From NCBI RefSeq assembly GCF_963924675.1, contig NC_089230.1:72035223-72099222 (forward strand): DNA of 64,000 nt, in the 5' to 3' direction. Positions 24,954-38,936 of the stretch are shown here, piece after piece. This DNA is from Phocoena phocoena. Lineage: Eukaryota > Chordata > Mammalia > Artiodactyla > Phocoenidae. Made by a program: the position numbers and the translations under genes. Every line of letters starts with the position of its first letter. Within the stretch, counting starts at the first letter, position 1. The notes under the pieces were generated by a model, which did no database searches, was not told where the DNA came from, and worked only from the letters and a program-made list of their open reading frames with translations.

Positions 24954-26701
24954 TTTATTTTGATAATGGGATTTATCGGATTTTCACTGCTGCGTTTCGG
25001 CCGCTGTACACACGCTTGATTCTCTTATGGAGACATATATATCCATGGGTTTTAAGATTCTTCCTAGTCAGGTATATTCTTAGGCGTTGAATATGTGGTG
25101 TTGGGTCCATTTCGTTGAGCAAGGAGTAGGTCTTGTCTATTACATATTTGGCTTATGCAAAGTTATCTGTGCTAATTTCAGTCTCTGGTTTTATGCAGCA
25201 CCCCAAGGCACCTTTCCCCATAAGCAAGCACTATTTGGTTTTCTAAATTTGAGACCCTGTTCTTTTTTGTAATTCAGTTCATGTGTAGTCAAGTTTACAT
25301 TCCGTGTATTAGTGATATCTTATGATGTTTCTTTTTCTGTGTGACGTAGTTTACGTAGAATCACCGTACCTGCATCCAATCACGATGCCGCTACGGGCCT
25401 GATGACACAGATTTCATTGCTGAGTGATATTGCATTGTACGTACGTGCCACAATTTCTTTATCCATTTTTTGCTTTCTGGGATATTTACCTGATACTGTA
25501 GGCGAGCTTCTTGTGAACACAGCCGTCCCAAATATTGGGGTGGCTGTCTGTTTTTGATTTTAATTTCCGTAAGCTATAGGACCATAAGTGGAAGTGCCAT
25601 AGGCTGTGTTGCTTTGTTTCTTACGTGTTTCAGGAAACACCATACACTTCTCCAGGGTGGCTGCTGGCAATTCACATCCTGCCAATCAGCATAACAAGGC
25701 TCCCTGTTCTCCATATCCTGTCCTACCTTTCAGGATTTTACACTTTTTTCAGATGGCCCTTTTGCCCGGGGTGGCAGTGAGATTTCATTGTAGTGCAGAT
25801 TTCCTTTACAGGCTTGCTTGGTTGGCCAAAAAGGGCGTATGCGTTTTTTCCTGAATATATTCAGGAAAAAATGCATACGCCCTTTTTGGCCAAGTGCATC
25901 ATTGTCGACGTTTTGCCTCTTTTCCTATGCTTACAGGGCAATTCCTGTCTACCCCCTGCAATCGTTTTCCTGAAATTCTGCCCCGCTTTCAAGTCCCCTT
26001 CGCAGGCTTACTTCAATATATTTTTGGAGGATAGCTGTCATTTATAACTCTGCAGGTTTGTGAATTACAGTGCCCCTGAGCTCCTTTCTTCAACTCGCTT
26101 TCTTGTGAGCTGGGCACAAAACCGCAGGATTGCTTCAGGCCCTAATCTGTTTCCAGCAGGGCACACTGAGCCTTTGTTTAATTCCTCTTCCTGGTGGGCA
26201 ATGAGCGTTACATTTGCCCGTGCAGACACCTACAGCTAGTCTCTCATTGGTTCTCCCTATTCCTGTTCATCTTGCACAGAAATTGCAAGATGTGCGAAAC
26301 AGGAGATTAAAGACACTGACTCTCAAAGCGGGGAGAGTGTTAGTAAAGCATCTGGAATGGTGAATCCGAGGACCAGGAAACGAAAACTGAGATGCATTTT
26401 AAATCATTTCCCAATCACACGGTGGACGATACTCTGGGTTTCCCATGCATGTTTTAGCTGGAGGAAGATTCCCTTGAACCTGGAGAGTTGGGACCCATGG
26501 AATGGGTACCATGCAGTATGACTTAAAAGGGTCTGCATTTGCTCACCGAAACTCACCAATGCTATCAGCCTGAAGTGTCCAGCCTTATGTCTCAACCAGC
26601 TCTGGGTGTAGATGTATTAAATCCCGGTTGCATCACATGCCCTGAGTGAATTATTTAAGAATTGCTCTCTATTTCACTGTCTTTGTGTTTTGTTTTCGAA
26701 A
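24954..26701. repeat. Satellite unit 15 (1,748 bp)
   Basis: Palindrome 25822-25893, one mismatch (aaaaaatgc). G-run type gcccggggtggcag. Confidence 0.9.
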
Positions 26702-28449
26702 TTTATTTTGATAATGGGATTTATCGGATTTTCACTGCTGCGTTTCGGCCGCTGTACACACGCTTGATTCTCTTATGGAGACATATATATCCATGGGTTT
26801 TAAGATTCTTCCTAGTCAGGTATATTCTTAGGCGTTGAATATGTGGTGTTGGGTCCATTTCGTTGAGCAAGGAGTAGGTCTTGTCTATTACATATTTGGC
26901 TTATGCAAAGTTATCTGTGCTAATTTCAGTCTCTGGTTTTATGCAGCACCCCAAGGCACCTTTCCCCATAAGCAAGCACTATTTGGTTTTCTAAATTTGA
27001 GACCCTGTTCTTTTTTGTAATTCAGTTCATGTGTAGTCAAGTTTACATTCCGTGTATTAGTGATATCTTATGATGTTTCTTTTTCTGTGTGACGTAGTTT
27101 ACGTAGAATCACCGTACCTGCATCCAATCACGATGCCGCTACGGGCCTGATGACACAGATTTCATTGCTGAGTGATATTGCATTGTACGTACGTGCCACA
27201 ATTTCTTTATCCATTTTTTGCTTTCTGGGATATTTACCTGATACTGTAGGCGAGCTTCTTGTGAACACAGCCGTCCCAAATATTGGGGTGGCTGTCTGTT
27301 TTTGATTTTAATTTCCGTAAGCTATAGGACCATAAGTGGAAGTGCCATAGGCTGTGTTGCTTTGTTTCTTACGTGTTTCAGGAAACACCATACACTTCTC
27401 CAGGGTGGCTGCTGGCAATTCACATCCTGCCAATCAGCATAACAAGGCTCCCTGTTCTCCATATCCTGTCCTACCTTTCAGGATTTTACACTTTTTTCAG
27501 ATGGCCCTTTTGCCCGGGGTGGCAGTGAGATTTCATTGTAGTGCAGATTTCCTTTACAGGCTTGCTTGGTTGGCCAAAAAGGGCGTATGCGTTTTTTCCT
27601 GAATATATTCAGGAAAAAATGCATACGCCCTTTTTGGCCAAGTGCATCATTGTCGACGTTTTGCCTCTTTTCCTATGCTTACAGGGCAATTCCTGTCCAC
27701 CCCCTGCAATCGTTTTCCTGAAATTCTGCCCCGCTTTCAAGTCCCCTTCGCAGGCTTACTTCAATATATTTTTGGAGGATAGCTGTCATTTATAACTCTG
27801 CAGGTTTGTGAATTACAGTGCCCCTGAGCTCCTTTCTTCAACTCGCTTTCTTGTGAGCTGGGCACAAAACCGCAGGATTGCTTCAGGCCCTAATCTGTTT
27901 CCAGCAGGGCACACTGAGCCTTTGTTTAATTCCTCTTCCTGGTGGGCAATGAGCGTTACATTTGCCCGTGCAGACACCTACAGCTAGTCTCTCATTGGTT
28001 CTCCCTATTCCTGTTCATCTTGCACAGAAATTGCAAGATGTGCGAAACAGGAGGTTAAAGGCACTGACTCTCAAAGCGGGGAGAGTGTTAGTAAAGCATC
28101 TGGAATGGTGAATCCGAGGACCAGGAAACGAAAACTGAGATGCATTTTAAATCATTTCCCAATCACACGGTGGACGATACTCTGGGTTTCCCATGCATGT
28201 TTTAGCTGGAGGAAGATTCCCTTGAACCTGGATAGTTGGGACCCATGGAATGGGTACCATGCAGTATGACTTAAAAGGGTCTGCATTTGCTCACCGAAAC
28301 TCACCAATGCTATCAGCCTGAAGTGTCCAGCCTTATGTCTCAACCAGCTCTGGGTGTAGATGTATTAAATCCCGGTTGCATCACATGCCCTGAGTGAATT
28401 ATTTAAGAATTGCTCTCTATTTCACTGTCTTTGTGTTTTGTTTTCGAAA
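26702..28449. repeat. Satellite unit 16 (1,748 bp)
   Basis: Palindrome 27570-27641, one mismatch as in unit 15. Private ctgtccacc near 27,693. Confidence 0.9.
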
Positions 28450-30197
28450 TTTATTTTGATAATGGGATTTATCGGATTTTCACTGCTGCGTTTCGGCCGC
28501 TGTACACACGCTTGATTCTCTTATGGAGATATATATATCCATGGGTTTTAAGATTCTTCCTAGTCAGGTATATTCTTAGGCGTTGAATATGTGGTGTTGG
28601 GTCCATTTCGTTGAGCAAGGAGTAGGTCTTGTCTATTACATATTTGGCTTATGCAAAGTTATCTGTGCTAATTTCAGTCTCTGGTTTTATGCAGCACCCC
28701 AAGGCACCTTTCCCCATAAGCAAGCACTATTTGGTTTTCTAAATTTGAGACCCTGTTCTTTTTTGTAATTCAGTTCATGTGTAGTCAAGTTTACATTCCG
28801 TGTATTAGTGATATCTTATGATGTTTCTTTTTCTGTGTGACGTAGTTTACGTAGAATCACCGTACCTGCATCCAATCACGATGCCGCTACGGGCCTGATG
28901 ACACAGATTTCATTGCTGAGTGATATTGCATTGTACGTACGTGCCACAATTTCTTTATCCATTTTTTGCTTTCTGGGATATTTACCTGATACTGTAGGCG
29001 AGCTTCTTGTGAACACAGCCGTCCCAAATATTGGGGTGGCTGTCTGTTTTTGATTTTAATTTCCGTAAGCTATAGGACCATATGTGGAAGTGCCATAGGC
29101 TGTGTTGCTTTGTTTCTTACGTGTTTCAGGAAACACCATACACTTCTCCAGGGTGGCTGCTGGCAATTCACATCCTGCCAATCAGCATAACAAGGCTCCC
29201 TGTTCTCCATATCCTGTCCTACCTTTCAGGATTTTACACTTTTTTCAGATGGCCCTTTTGCCTGGGGTGGCAGTGAGATTTCATTGTAGTGCAGATTTCC
29301 TTTACAGGCTTGCTTGGTTGGCCAAAAAGGGCGTATGCGTTTTTTCCTGAATATATTCAGGAAAAAATGCATACGCCCTTTTTGGCCAAGTGCATCATTG
29401 TCGACGTTTTGCCTCTTTTCCTATGCTTACAGGGCAATTCCTGTCTACCCCCTGCAATCGTTTTCCTGAAATTCTGCCCCGCTTTCAAGTCCCCTTCGCA
29501 GGCTTACTTCAATATATTTTTGGAGGATAGCTGTCATTTATAACTCTGCAGGTTTGTGAATTACAGTGCCCCTGAGCTCCTTTCTTCAACTCGCTTTCTT
29601 GTGAGCTGGGCACAAAACCGCAGGATTGCTTCAGGCCCTAATCTGTTTCCGGCAGGGCACGCTGAGCCTTTGGTTAATTCCTCTTCCTGGTGGGCAATGA
29701 GCGTTACATTTGCCCGTGCAGACACCTACAGCTAGTCTCTCATTGGTTCTCCCTATTCCTGTTCATCTTGCACAGAAATTGCAAGCTGTGCCAAGGAGGA
29801 GGTTAAAGGCACTGACTCTCCAAGCGGGGAGAGTGTTAGTAAAGCATCTGGAATGGTGAACCCGAGGACCAGGATACGAAAACTGAGATGCATTTTAAAT
29901 CGTTTCCCAATCACACAGTGGACCATACTGTGGGTTTCCCATGCATGTTTTAGCTGGAGGAAGAATCCCTTGAACCTGAAGAGTTGGGACCCATGGAATA
30001 GGTACCATGCAGTATGACTTCAAAGGGTCTGCATTTGCTCACCGAAACTCACCAATGCTATCAGCCTGAAGTGTCCAGCCTTATGTCTCAACCAGCTCTG
30101 GGTGTAGATGTGGTAAATCCCGGTTGCATCACATGCCCTGAGTGAATTATTTAAGAATTGCTCTCTATTTCACTGTCTTTGTGTTTTGTTTTCGAAA
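28450..30197. repeat. Satellite unit 17 (1,748 bp)
   Basis: Palindrome 29318-29389, one mismatch as in units 15 and 16. Beyond 29,645 it leaves the triplicated type. Confidence 0.9.
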
Positions 30198-31944
30198 TTT
30201 ATTTTGATAATGGGATTTATCGGATTTTCACTGCTGCGTTTTGGCCGCTGTACACACGCTTGATTCTCTTACGGAGACATATATATCCATGGGTTTTAAG
30301 ATTCTTCCTAGTCAGGTATATTCCTAGGCGTTGAATATGTGGTGTTGGGTCCATTTCGTTGAGCAAGGAGTAGGTCTTGTCTATTACATATTTGGCTTAT
30401 GGAAAGTTATCTGTGCTAATTTCAGTCTCTGGTTTTATGCAGCACCCCAAGGCACCTTTCCCCATAAGCAAGCACTAGTTGGTTTTCTAAATTTGACACC
30501 CTGTTCTGTTTTGTAATTCAGTTCATGTGTAGTCAAGTTTACATTCCGTGTATTAGTGATATCTTATGATGTTTCTTTTTCTGTGTGACGTAGTTCACGT
30601 AGAATCACCGTACCTGCATCCACTCACTATGCCGCTACGGGCCTGATGACACAGATTTCATTGCTGAGTGATATTGCATTGTACGTACGTGCCACAACTT
30701 CTTTATCCATTTTTTGTTTTCTGGGATATTTACCTGATACTGTAGACGAGCTTCTTGTGAACACAGCCGTCTCAAATATTGGGGTGGCTCTCTGTATTTG
30801 ATTTTAATTTCCGTAAGCTATAGGACCATAAGTGGAAGTGCCATTGGCTGTGTTGCTTTGTTTCTTAACGTGTTTCAGGAAACACCATACACTTCTCCAG
30901 GGTGGCTGCTGGCAATTTACATCCTGCCAATCAGCATAACAAGGCTCCCTGTTCTCCATATCCTGTCCTACCTTTCTGGATTATACAATTTTTTCAGATG
31001 GCCCTTTTGCCCGGGGGACAGTGAGGCTTCATTGTGGTGCAGATTTCCTTTACAGGCTTGCTTGGTTGGCCAAAAAGGGCGTATGCGTTTTTTCCTGAAT
31101 ATATTCAGGAAAAAACGCATACGCCCTTTTTGGCCAAGTGCATCATTGTTGACGTTCTGCCTCTTTTTCTATGCTTTCAGGGCAATTCCAGTCTACCCCT
31201 GCAATCGTTTTCGTGAAATACTGCCCCGCTTTCAAGTCCCCTTCGCAGGCTTACTTCAATATATTTTTGGAGGATAGCTGTCATTTATAACTCTGCACGT
31301 TTGTGAATTACAGTGCCCCTGAGCTCCTTTCTTCAACTCGCTTTCTTGTGAGCTGGGCACAAAACCGCAGGATTGCTTCAGGCCCTAATCTGTTTTCAGG
31401 AGGGCACACGGAGCCTTTGTTTAATTCCTCTTCCTGGTCGGCAATGAGCGTTACATTTGCCCGTGGAGACACCTACAGCTAGTCTCTCATTGGTTCTCCC
31501 TATTCCTGTTAATCTTGCACAGAAATTGCATGCTGTGCCAAACAGGAGGTTAAAGGCACTGACTCTCCAAGCGGGGAGAGTGTTAGTAAAGCATCTGGAA
31601 TGGTGAACCCGAGGACCAGGATACGAAAACTGAGATGCATTTTAAATAGTTTCCCAATCACACGGTGGACGATACTCTGGGTTTCCCATGCATGTTTTAG
31701 CTGGAGGTAGAATGCCTTTAACCTGGAGAGTTGGGACCCATGGAATGGGTACCATGCAGTATGACTTCAAAGGGTCTGCATTTGCTCACGGAAACTCACC
31801 AATGCTATCAGCCTGAAGTGTCCAGCCTTATTTCTCAACCAGCTCTGGGTGTAGATGTGGTCAATCCCGGTTGCATCACATGCCCTGAGTGAATTAGTTA
31901 AGAATTGCTCTCGATATCACTGTCTTTGTGTTTTGTTTTCGAAA
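30198..31944. repeat. Satellite unit 18 (1,747 bp)
   Basis: Palindrome 31066-31137 is perfect. An inserted A (tttcttaacgtg near 30,864) and loss of one C near 31,197 produce a 159-codon + strand frame seen in no other unit, so it is accidental. The post-palindrome gtcgac is lost (gttgac). Confidence 0.9.
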
Positions 31945-33692
31945 TTTATTTTGATAATGGGATTTATCGGATTTTCACTGCTGCGTTTCGGCCGCTGTAC
32001 ACACGCTTGATTCTCTTACGGAGACATATATATCCATGGGTTTTAAGATTCTTCCTAATCAGGTATATTCCTAGGCGTTGAATATGTGGTGTTGAGTCCA
32101 TTTCGTTGAGCAAGGAGTAGGTCTTGTCTATTACATATTTGGCTTATGGAATGTTATCTGTGCTAATTTCAGTCTCTGGTTTTATGCAGCACCCCAAGGC
32201 ACCTTTCCCCATAAGCAAGCACTACTTGGTTTTCTAAATTTGAGACCCTGTTCTGTTTTGTAATTCAGTTCATGTGTAGTCAAGTTTACATTCCGTGTAT
32301 TAGTGATATCTTATGATGTTTCTTTTTCTGTGTGACGTAGTTCACGTAGAATCACCGTACCTGCATCCACTCACTATGCCGCTACGGGCCTGATGACACA
32401 GATTTCATTGCTGAGTGATATTGCATTGTACGTACGTGCCACAACTTCTTTATCCATTTTTTGCTTTCTGGGATATTTACCTGATACTGTAGACGAGCTT
32501 CTTGTGAACACAGCCGTCCCAAATATTGGGGTGGCTGTCTGTTTTTGATTTTAATTTCCGTAAGCTATAGGACCATAAGTGGAAGTGCCATAGGCTGTGT
32601 TGCTTTGTTTCTTACGTGTTTCAGGAAACACCATACACTTCTCCAGGGTGGCTGCTGGCAATTTACATCCTGCCAATCAGCATAACAAGGCTCCCTGTTC
32701 TCCATATCCTGTCTTACCTTTCAGGATTTTACACTTTTTTCAGATGGCCCTTTTGCCCGGGGTGGCAGTGAGATTTCATTGTAGTGCAGATTTCCTTTAC
32801 AGGCTTGCTTGGTTGGCCAAAAAGGGCGTATGCGTTTTTTCCTGAATATATTCAGGAAAAAATGCATACGCCCTTTTTGGCCAAGTGCATCATTGTCGAC
32901 GTTGTGCCTCTTTTCCTATGCTTACAGGGCAATTCCAGTCTACCCCCTGCAATCGTTTTCCTGAAATTCTGCCCCGCTTTCAAGTCCCCTTCGCAGGCTT
33001 ACTTCAATATATTTTTGGAGGATAGCTGTCATTTATAACTCTGCAGGTTTGTGAATTACAGTGCCCCTGAACTCCTTTCTTCAACTCGCTTTCTTGTGAG
33101 CTGGGCACAAAACCGCAGGATTGCTTCAGGCCCTAATCTGTTTCCGGCAGGGCACGCTGAGCCTTTGGTTAATTCCTCTTCCTGGTGGGCAATGAGCGTT
33201 ACATTTGCCCGTGCAGACACCTACAGCTAGTCTCTCATTGGTTCTCCCTATTCCTGTTCATCTTGCACAGAAATTGCAAGCTGTGCGAAACAGGAGGTTA
33301 AAGGCACTGACTCTCAAAGCGGGGAGAGTGTTAGTAAAGCATCTGGAATGGTGAACCCGAGGACCAGGAAACGAAAACTGAGATGCATTTTAAATCATTT
33401 CCCAATCACACGGTGGACGATACTCTGGGTTTCCCATGCATGTTTTAGCTGGAGGAAGATTCCCTTGAACCTGGAGAGTTGGGACCCATGGAATGGGTAC
33501 CATGCAGTATGACTTCAAAGGGTCTGCATTTGCTCACCGAAACTCACCAATGCTATCAGCCTGAAGTGTCCAGCCTTATGTCTCAACCAGCTCTGGGTGT
33601 AGATGTATTAAATCCCGGTTGCATCACATGACCTGAGTGAATTATTTAAGAATTGCTCTCTATTTCACTGTCTTTGTGTTTTGTTTTCGAAA
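31945..33692. repeat. Satellite unit 19 (1,748 bp)
   Basis: Palindrome 32813-32884, one mismatch. From the ggggtggcag G-run on it is a more diverged relative of units 14-17, though unit 18 intervenes. Confidence 0.9.
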
Positions 33693-35440
33693 TTTATTTT
33701 GATAATGGGATTTATCGGATTTTCACTGCTGCGTTTCGGCCGCTGTACACACGCCTGATTCTCTTATGGAGACATATATATCCATGGGTTTTAAGATTCT
33801 TCCTAGTCAGGTATATTCTTAGGCGTTGAATATGTGGTGTTGGGTCCATTTCGTTGAGCAAAGAGTAGGTCTTGTCTATTACATATTTGGCTTATGGAAA
33901 GTTATCTGTGCTAATTTCAGTCTCTGGTTTTATGCAGCACCCCAAGGCACCTTTCCCCATAAGCAAGCACTATTTGTTTTTCTAAATTTGAGACCCTGTT
34001 CTTTTTTGTAATTCAGTTCATGTGTAGTCAAGTTTACATTCCGTGTATTAGTGATATCTTATGATGTTTCTTTTTCTGTGTGACGTAGTTTACGTAGAAT
34101 CACCGTACCTGCATCCACTCACTATGCCGCTGCGGGCCTGATGACACAGATTTCATTGCTGAGTGATATTGCATTGTACGTACGTGCCACAATTTCTTTA
34201 TCCATTTTTTGCTTTCTGGGATATTTACCTGATACTGTAGACGAGCTTCTTGTGAACACAGCCGTCCCAAATATTGGGGTGGCTGTCTGTTTTTGATTTT
34301 AATTTCCGTAAGCTATAGGACCATAAGTGGAAATGCCATAGGCTGTGTTGCTTTATTTCTTATGTGTTTCAGGAAACACCATACACTTCTCCAGGGTGGC
34401 TGTTCACAATTTACATCCTGCCAATCAGCATAACAAGGCTCCCTGTTCTCCATATCCTGTCCTACCTTTCTGGATTTTACACTTTTTTCAGATGGCCCTT
34501 TTGCCCGGGGGGGCAGTGAGATTTCATTGTAGTGCAGATTTCCTTTACAGGCTTGCTTGGTTGGCCAAAAAGGGCGTATGCGTTTTTTCCTGAATATATT
34601 CAGGAAAAAACGCATACGCCCTTTTTGGCCAAGTGCATCATTGTCGACGTTGTGCCTCTTTTCCTATGCTTTCAGGGCAATTCCAGTCTACCCCCTGCAA
34701 TCGTTTTCCTGAAATTCTGTCCCGCTTTCAAGTCCCCTTCGCAGGCTTACTTCAATATATTTTTGGAGGATAGCTGTCATTTATAACTCTGCAGGTTTGT
34801 GAAGTACAGTGCCCCTGAGCTCCTTTCTTCAACTCGCTTTCTTGTGAGCTGGGCACAAAACCGCAGGATTGCTTCAGGCCCTAATCTGTTTCCAGCAGGG
34901 CACACTGAGCCTTTGTTTAATTCCTCTTCCTGGTGGGCAATGAGTGTTACATTTGCCCGTGCAGACACCTACAGCTAGTCTCTCATTGGTTCTCCCTATT
35001 CCTGTTCATCTTGCACAGAAATTGCAAGCTGTGCCAAAGAGGAGGTTAAAGGCACTGACTCTCCAAGCGGGGACAGTGTTAGTAAAGCATCTGGAATGGT
35101 GAACCCGAGGACCAGTATACGAAAACTGAGATGCATTTTAAATCGTTTCCCAATCACATAGTGGACGATACTCTGGGTTTCCCATGCATGTTTTAGCTGG
35201 AGGAAGAATCCCTTGAACCTGGATAGTTGGGACCCATGGAATGGGTACCATGCAGTATGACTTCAAAGGGTCTGCATTTGCTCACCGAAACTCACCAATG
35301 CTATCAGCCTGAAGTGTCCAGCCTTATGTCTCAACCAGCTCTGGGTGTAGATGTGGTCAATCCCGGTTGCATCACATGCCCTGAGTGAATTATTTAAGAA
35401 TTGCTCTCTATTTCACTGTCTTTGTGTTTTGTTTTCGAAA
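33693..35440. repeat. Satellite unit 20 (1,748 bp)
   Basis: Palindrome 34561-34632 is perfect. The first part keeps the unit 14-17 variants (tattcttaggcg, ttcttttttgta). From about 34,443 it is the first copy of a duplicated tract. Confidence 0.9.
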
Positions 35441-38175
35441 TTTATTTTGATAATGGGATTTATCGGATTTTCACTGCTGCGTATCGGCCGCTGTACACAC
35501 GCTTGATTCTCTTACGGAGACATATATATCCATGGGTTTTAAGATTCCTCCTAGTCAGGTATATTCCTAGGCATTGAATATGTGGTGTTGAGTCCATTTC
35601 GTTGAGCAAGGAGTAGGTCTTGTCTATTACATATTTGGCTTATGGAATGTTATCTGTGCTAATTTCAGTCTCTGGTTTTATGGAGCACCCCAAGGCACCT
35701 TTCCCCATAAGCAAGCACTAGTTGGTTTTCTAAATTTGAGACCCTGTTCTGTTTTGTAATTCAGTTCATGTGTATTTAAATTTACATTCCGTGTATTAGT
35801 GATATCTTATGATGTTTCTTTTTCTGTGTGACGTAGTTCACGTAGAATCACCGTACCTGCATCCACTCACTATGCCGCTACGGGCCTGATGACACAGATT
35901 TCATAGTTGAGTGATATTGCATTGCACGTACGTGCCACAACTTCTTTATCCATTTTTTGCTTTCTGGGATATTTACCTGACACTGTAGACGAGCTTCTTG
36001 TGAACACAGCCGTCCCAAATATTGGGGTGGCTGTCTGTTTTTGATTTTAATTTCCGTAAGCTATAGGACCATAAGTGGAAGTGCCATAGTCTGTGTTGCT
36101 TTGTTTCTTACGTGTTTCAGGAAACACCATACACTTCTCCAGGGTGGCTGCTGGCAATTTACATCCTGCCAATCAGCATAACAAGGCTCCCGGTTCTCCA
36201 TATCCTGTCCTACCTTTCTGGATTTTACACTTTTTTCAGATGGCCCTTTTGCCCGGGGGGGCAGTGAGATTTCATTGTAGTGCAGATTTCCTTTACAGGC
36301 TTGCTTGGTTGGCCAAAAAGGGCGTATGCGTTTTTTCCTGAATATATTCAGGAAAAAACGCATACGCCCTTTTTGGCCAAGTGCATCATTGTCGACGTTG
36401 TGCCTCTTTTCCTATGCTTTCAGGGCAATTCCAGTCTACCCCCTGCAATCGTTTTCCTGAAATTCTGTCCCGCTTTCAAGTCCCCTTCGCAGGCTTACTT
36501 CAATATATTTTTGGAGGATAGCTGTCATTTATAACTCTGCAGGTTTGTGAAGTACAGTGCCCCTGAGCTCCTTTCTTCAACTCGCTTTCTTGTGAGCTGG
36601 GCACAAAACCGCAGGATTGCTTCAGGCCCTAATCTGTTTCCAGCAGGGCACACTGAGCCTTTGTTTAATTCCTCTTCCTGGTGGGCAATGAGTGTTACAT
36701 TTGCCCGTGCAGACACCTACAGCTAGTCTCTCATTGGTTCTCCCTATTCCTGTTCATCTTGCACAGAAATTGCAAGCTGTGCCAAAGAGGAGGTTAAAGG
36801 CACTGACTCTCCAAGCGGGGACAGTGTTAGTAAAGCATCTGGAATGGTGAACCCGAGGACCAGTATACGAAAACTGAGATGCATTTTAAATCGTTTCCCA
36901 ATCACATAGTGGACGATACTCTGGGTTTCCCATGCATGTTTTAGCTGGAGGAAGAATCCCTTGAACCTGGATAGTTGGGACCCATGGAATGGGTACCATG
37001 CAGTATGACTTCAAAGGGTCTGCATTTGCTCACCGAAACTCACCAATGCTATCAGCCTGAAGTGTCCAGCCTTATGTCTCAACCAGCTCTGGGTGTAGAT
37101 GTGGTCAATCCCGGTTGCATCACATGCCCTGAGTGAATTATTTAAGAATTGCTCTCTATTTCACTGTCTTTGTGTTTTGTTTTCGAAATTTATTTTGATA
37201 ATGGGATTTATCGGATTTTCACTGCTGCGTATCGGCCGCTGTACACACGCTTGATTCTCTTACGGAGACATATATATCCATGGGTTTTAAGATTCCTCCT
37301 AGTCAGGTATATTCCTAGGCATTGAATATGTGGTGTTGAGTCCATTTCGTTGAGCAAGGAGTAGGTCTTGTCTATTACATATTTGGCTTATGGAATGTTA
37401 TCTGTGCTAATTTCAGTCTCTGGTTTTATGGAGCACCCCAAGGCACCTTTCCCCATAAGCAAGCACTAGTTGGTTTTCTAAATTTGAGACCCTGTTCTGT
37501 TTTGTAATTCAGTTCATGTGTATTTAAATTTACATTCCGTGTATTAGTGATATCTTATGATGTTTCTTTTTCTGTGTGACGTAGTTCACGTAGAATCACC
37601 GTACCTGCATCCACTCACTATGCCGCTACGGGCCTGATGACACAGATTTCATAGTTGAGTGATATTGCATTGCACGTACGTGCCACAACTTCTTTATCCA
37701 TTTTTTGCTTTCTGGGATATTTACCTGACACTGTAGACGAGCTTCTTGTGAACACAGCCGTCCCAAATATTGGGGTGGCTGTCTGTTTTTGATTTTAATT
37801 TCCGTAAGCTATAGGACCATAAGTGGAAGTGCCATAGTCTGTGTTGCTTTGTTTCTTACGTGTTTCAGGAAACACCATACACTTCTCCAGGGTGGCTGCT
37901 GGCAATTTACATCCTGCCAATCAGCATAACAAGGCTCCCGGTTCTCCATATCCTGTCCTACCTTTCTGGATTTTACACTTTTTTCAGATGGCCCTTTTGC
38001 CCGGGGGGGCAGTGAGATTTCATTGTAGTGCAGATTTCCTTTACAGGCTTGCTTGGTTGGCCAAAAAGGGCGTATGCGTTTTTTCCTGAATATATTCAGG
38101 AAAAAACGCATACGCCCTTTTTGGCCAAGTGCATCATTGTCGACGTTGTGCCTCTTTTCCTATGCTTTCAGGGCA
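34443..38175. repeat. Duplicated tract, 1,748-bp offset, no difference noted by eye
   Basis: Bases from about 34,443 to 36,427 match 36,191-38,175. Shared private variants include ggggacagtg, accagtatacg, cacatagtgg, ctggatagttgg, gcgtatcggcc, gattcctcctag, atggagcacc and catagttgag. Bounded on the left by ctccctgtt (34,440) versus ctcccggtt, and on the right by ctgtctacc (38,177) versus cagtctacc. Confidence 0.85.
35441..37188. repeat. Satellite unit 21 (1,748 bp)
   Basis: Palindrome 36309-36380 is perfect. Carries gtatttaaattta near 35,772, as in unit 14. Confidence 0.9.
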
Positions 38176-38936
38176 ATTCCTGTCTACCCCCTGCAATCTT
38201 TTTCCTGAAATTCAGCCCCGCTTTCAAGTCCCCTTCGCAGGCTTACTTCAATATATTTTTGGAGGATAGCTGCCATTTATAACTCTGCAGGTTTGTGAAG
38301 TACAGTGCCCCTGAACTCCTTTCTTCAACTCGCTTTCTTGTGAGCTGGGCACAAAACCGCAGGATTGCTTCAGGCCCTAATCTGTTTCCAGCAGGGCACA
38401 CTGAGCCTTGGTTTAATTCCTCTTCCTGGTGGGCAATGAGCGTTACATTTGCCCGTGCAGACACCTACAGCTAGTCTCTCATTGGTTCTCCCTATTCCTG
38501 TTCATCTTGCACAGAAATTGCAAGCTGTGCCAAACAGGAGGTTAAAGGCACTGACTCTCCAAGCGGGGAGAGTGATAGTAAAGCATCTGGAATGGTGAAC
38601 CCGAGGACCAGGATACGAAAACTGAGATGCATTTTAAATCGTTTCCCCATCACACGGTGGACGATACTCTGGGTTTCCCATGCATGTTTTACCTGGAGGA
38701 AGAATCCCTTGAACCTGGAGAGTTGGGACCCATGGAATGGGTACCATGCAGTATGACTTCAAAGGGTCTGCATTTGCTCACCGAAACTCAACAATGCTAT
38801 CAGCCTGAAGTGTCCAGCCTTATGTCTCAACCAGCTCTGGGTGTAGATGTGGTCAATCCCGGTTGCATCACATGCCCTGAGTGAATTATTTAAGAATTGC
38901 TCTCTATTTCACTGTCTTTGTGTTTTGTTTTCGAAA
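37189..38936. repeat. Satellite unit 22 (1,748 bp)
   Basis: Palindrome 38057-38128 is perfect. Twin of unit 21 up to about 38,175. Confidence 0.9.

Larger units (their letters stand above)
24283..29645. repeat. Three nearly identical tandem copies, 1,748-bp period
   Basis: Private variants recur at exact 1,748 spacing: gcaagatgtgcgaaac (24,537; 26,285; 28,033), gaggaagattccc, gtagatgtattaaatcc, tattcttaggcg, ggcttatgcaaag and ccaatcacgatgcc. Few differences were seen, mostly in copy three (gaggttaaaggcac, ctggatagttgg, ccatatgtgg, cctggggtgg). Identity ends near 29,645, where tttccggcagggcacg replaces tttccagcagggcaca. Confidence 0.85.

Noticed and set aside
30798..31277. 159-codon + strand frame in unit 18
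   Set aside because: Created by private indels that join frames kept separate elsewhere; absent from the other 35 units.
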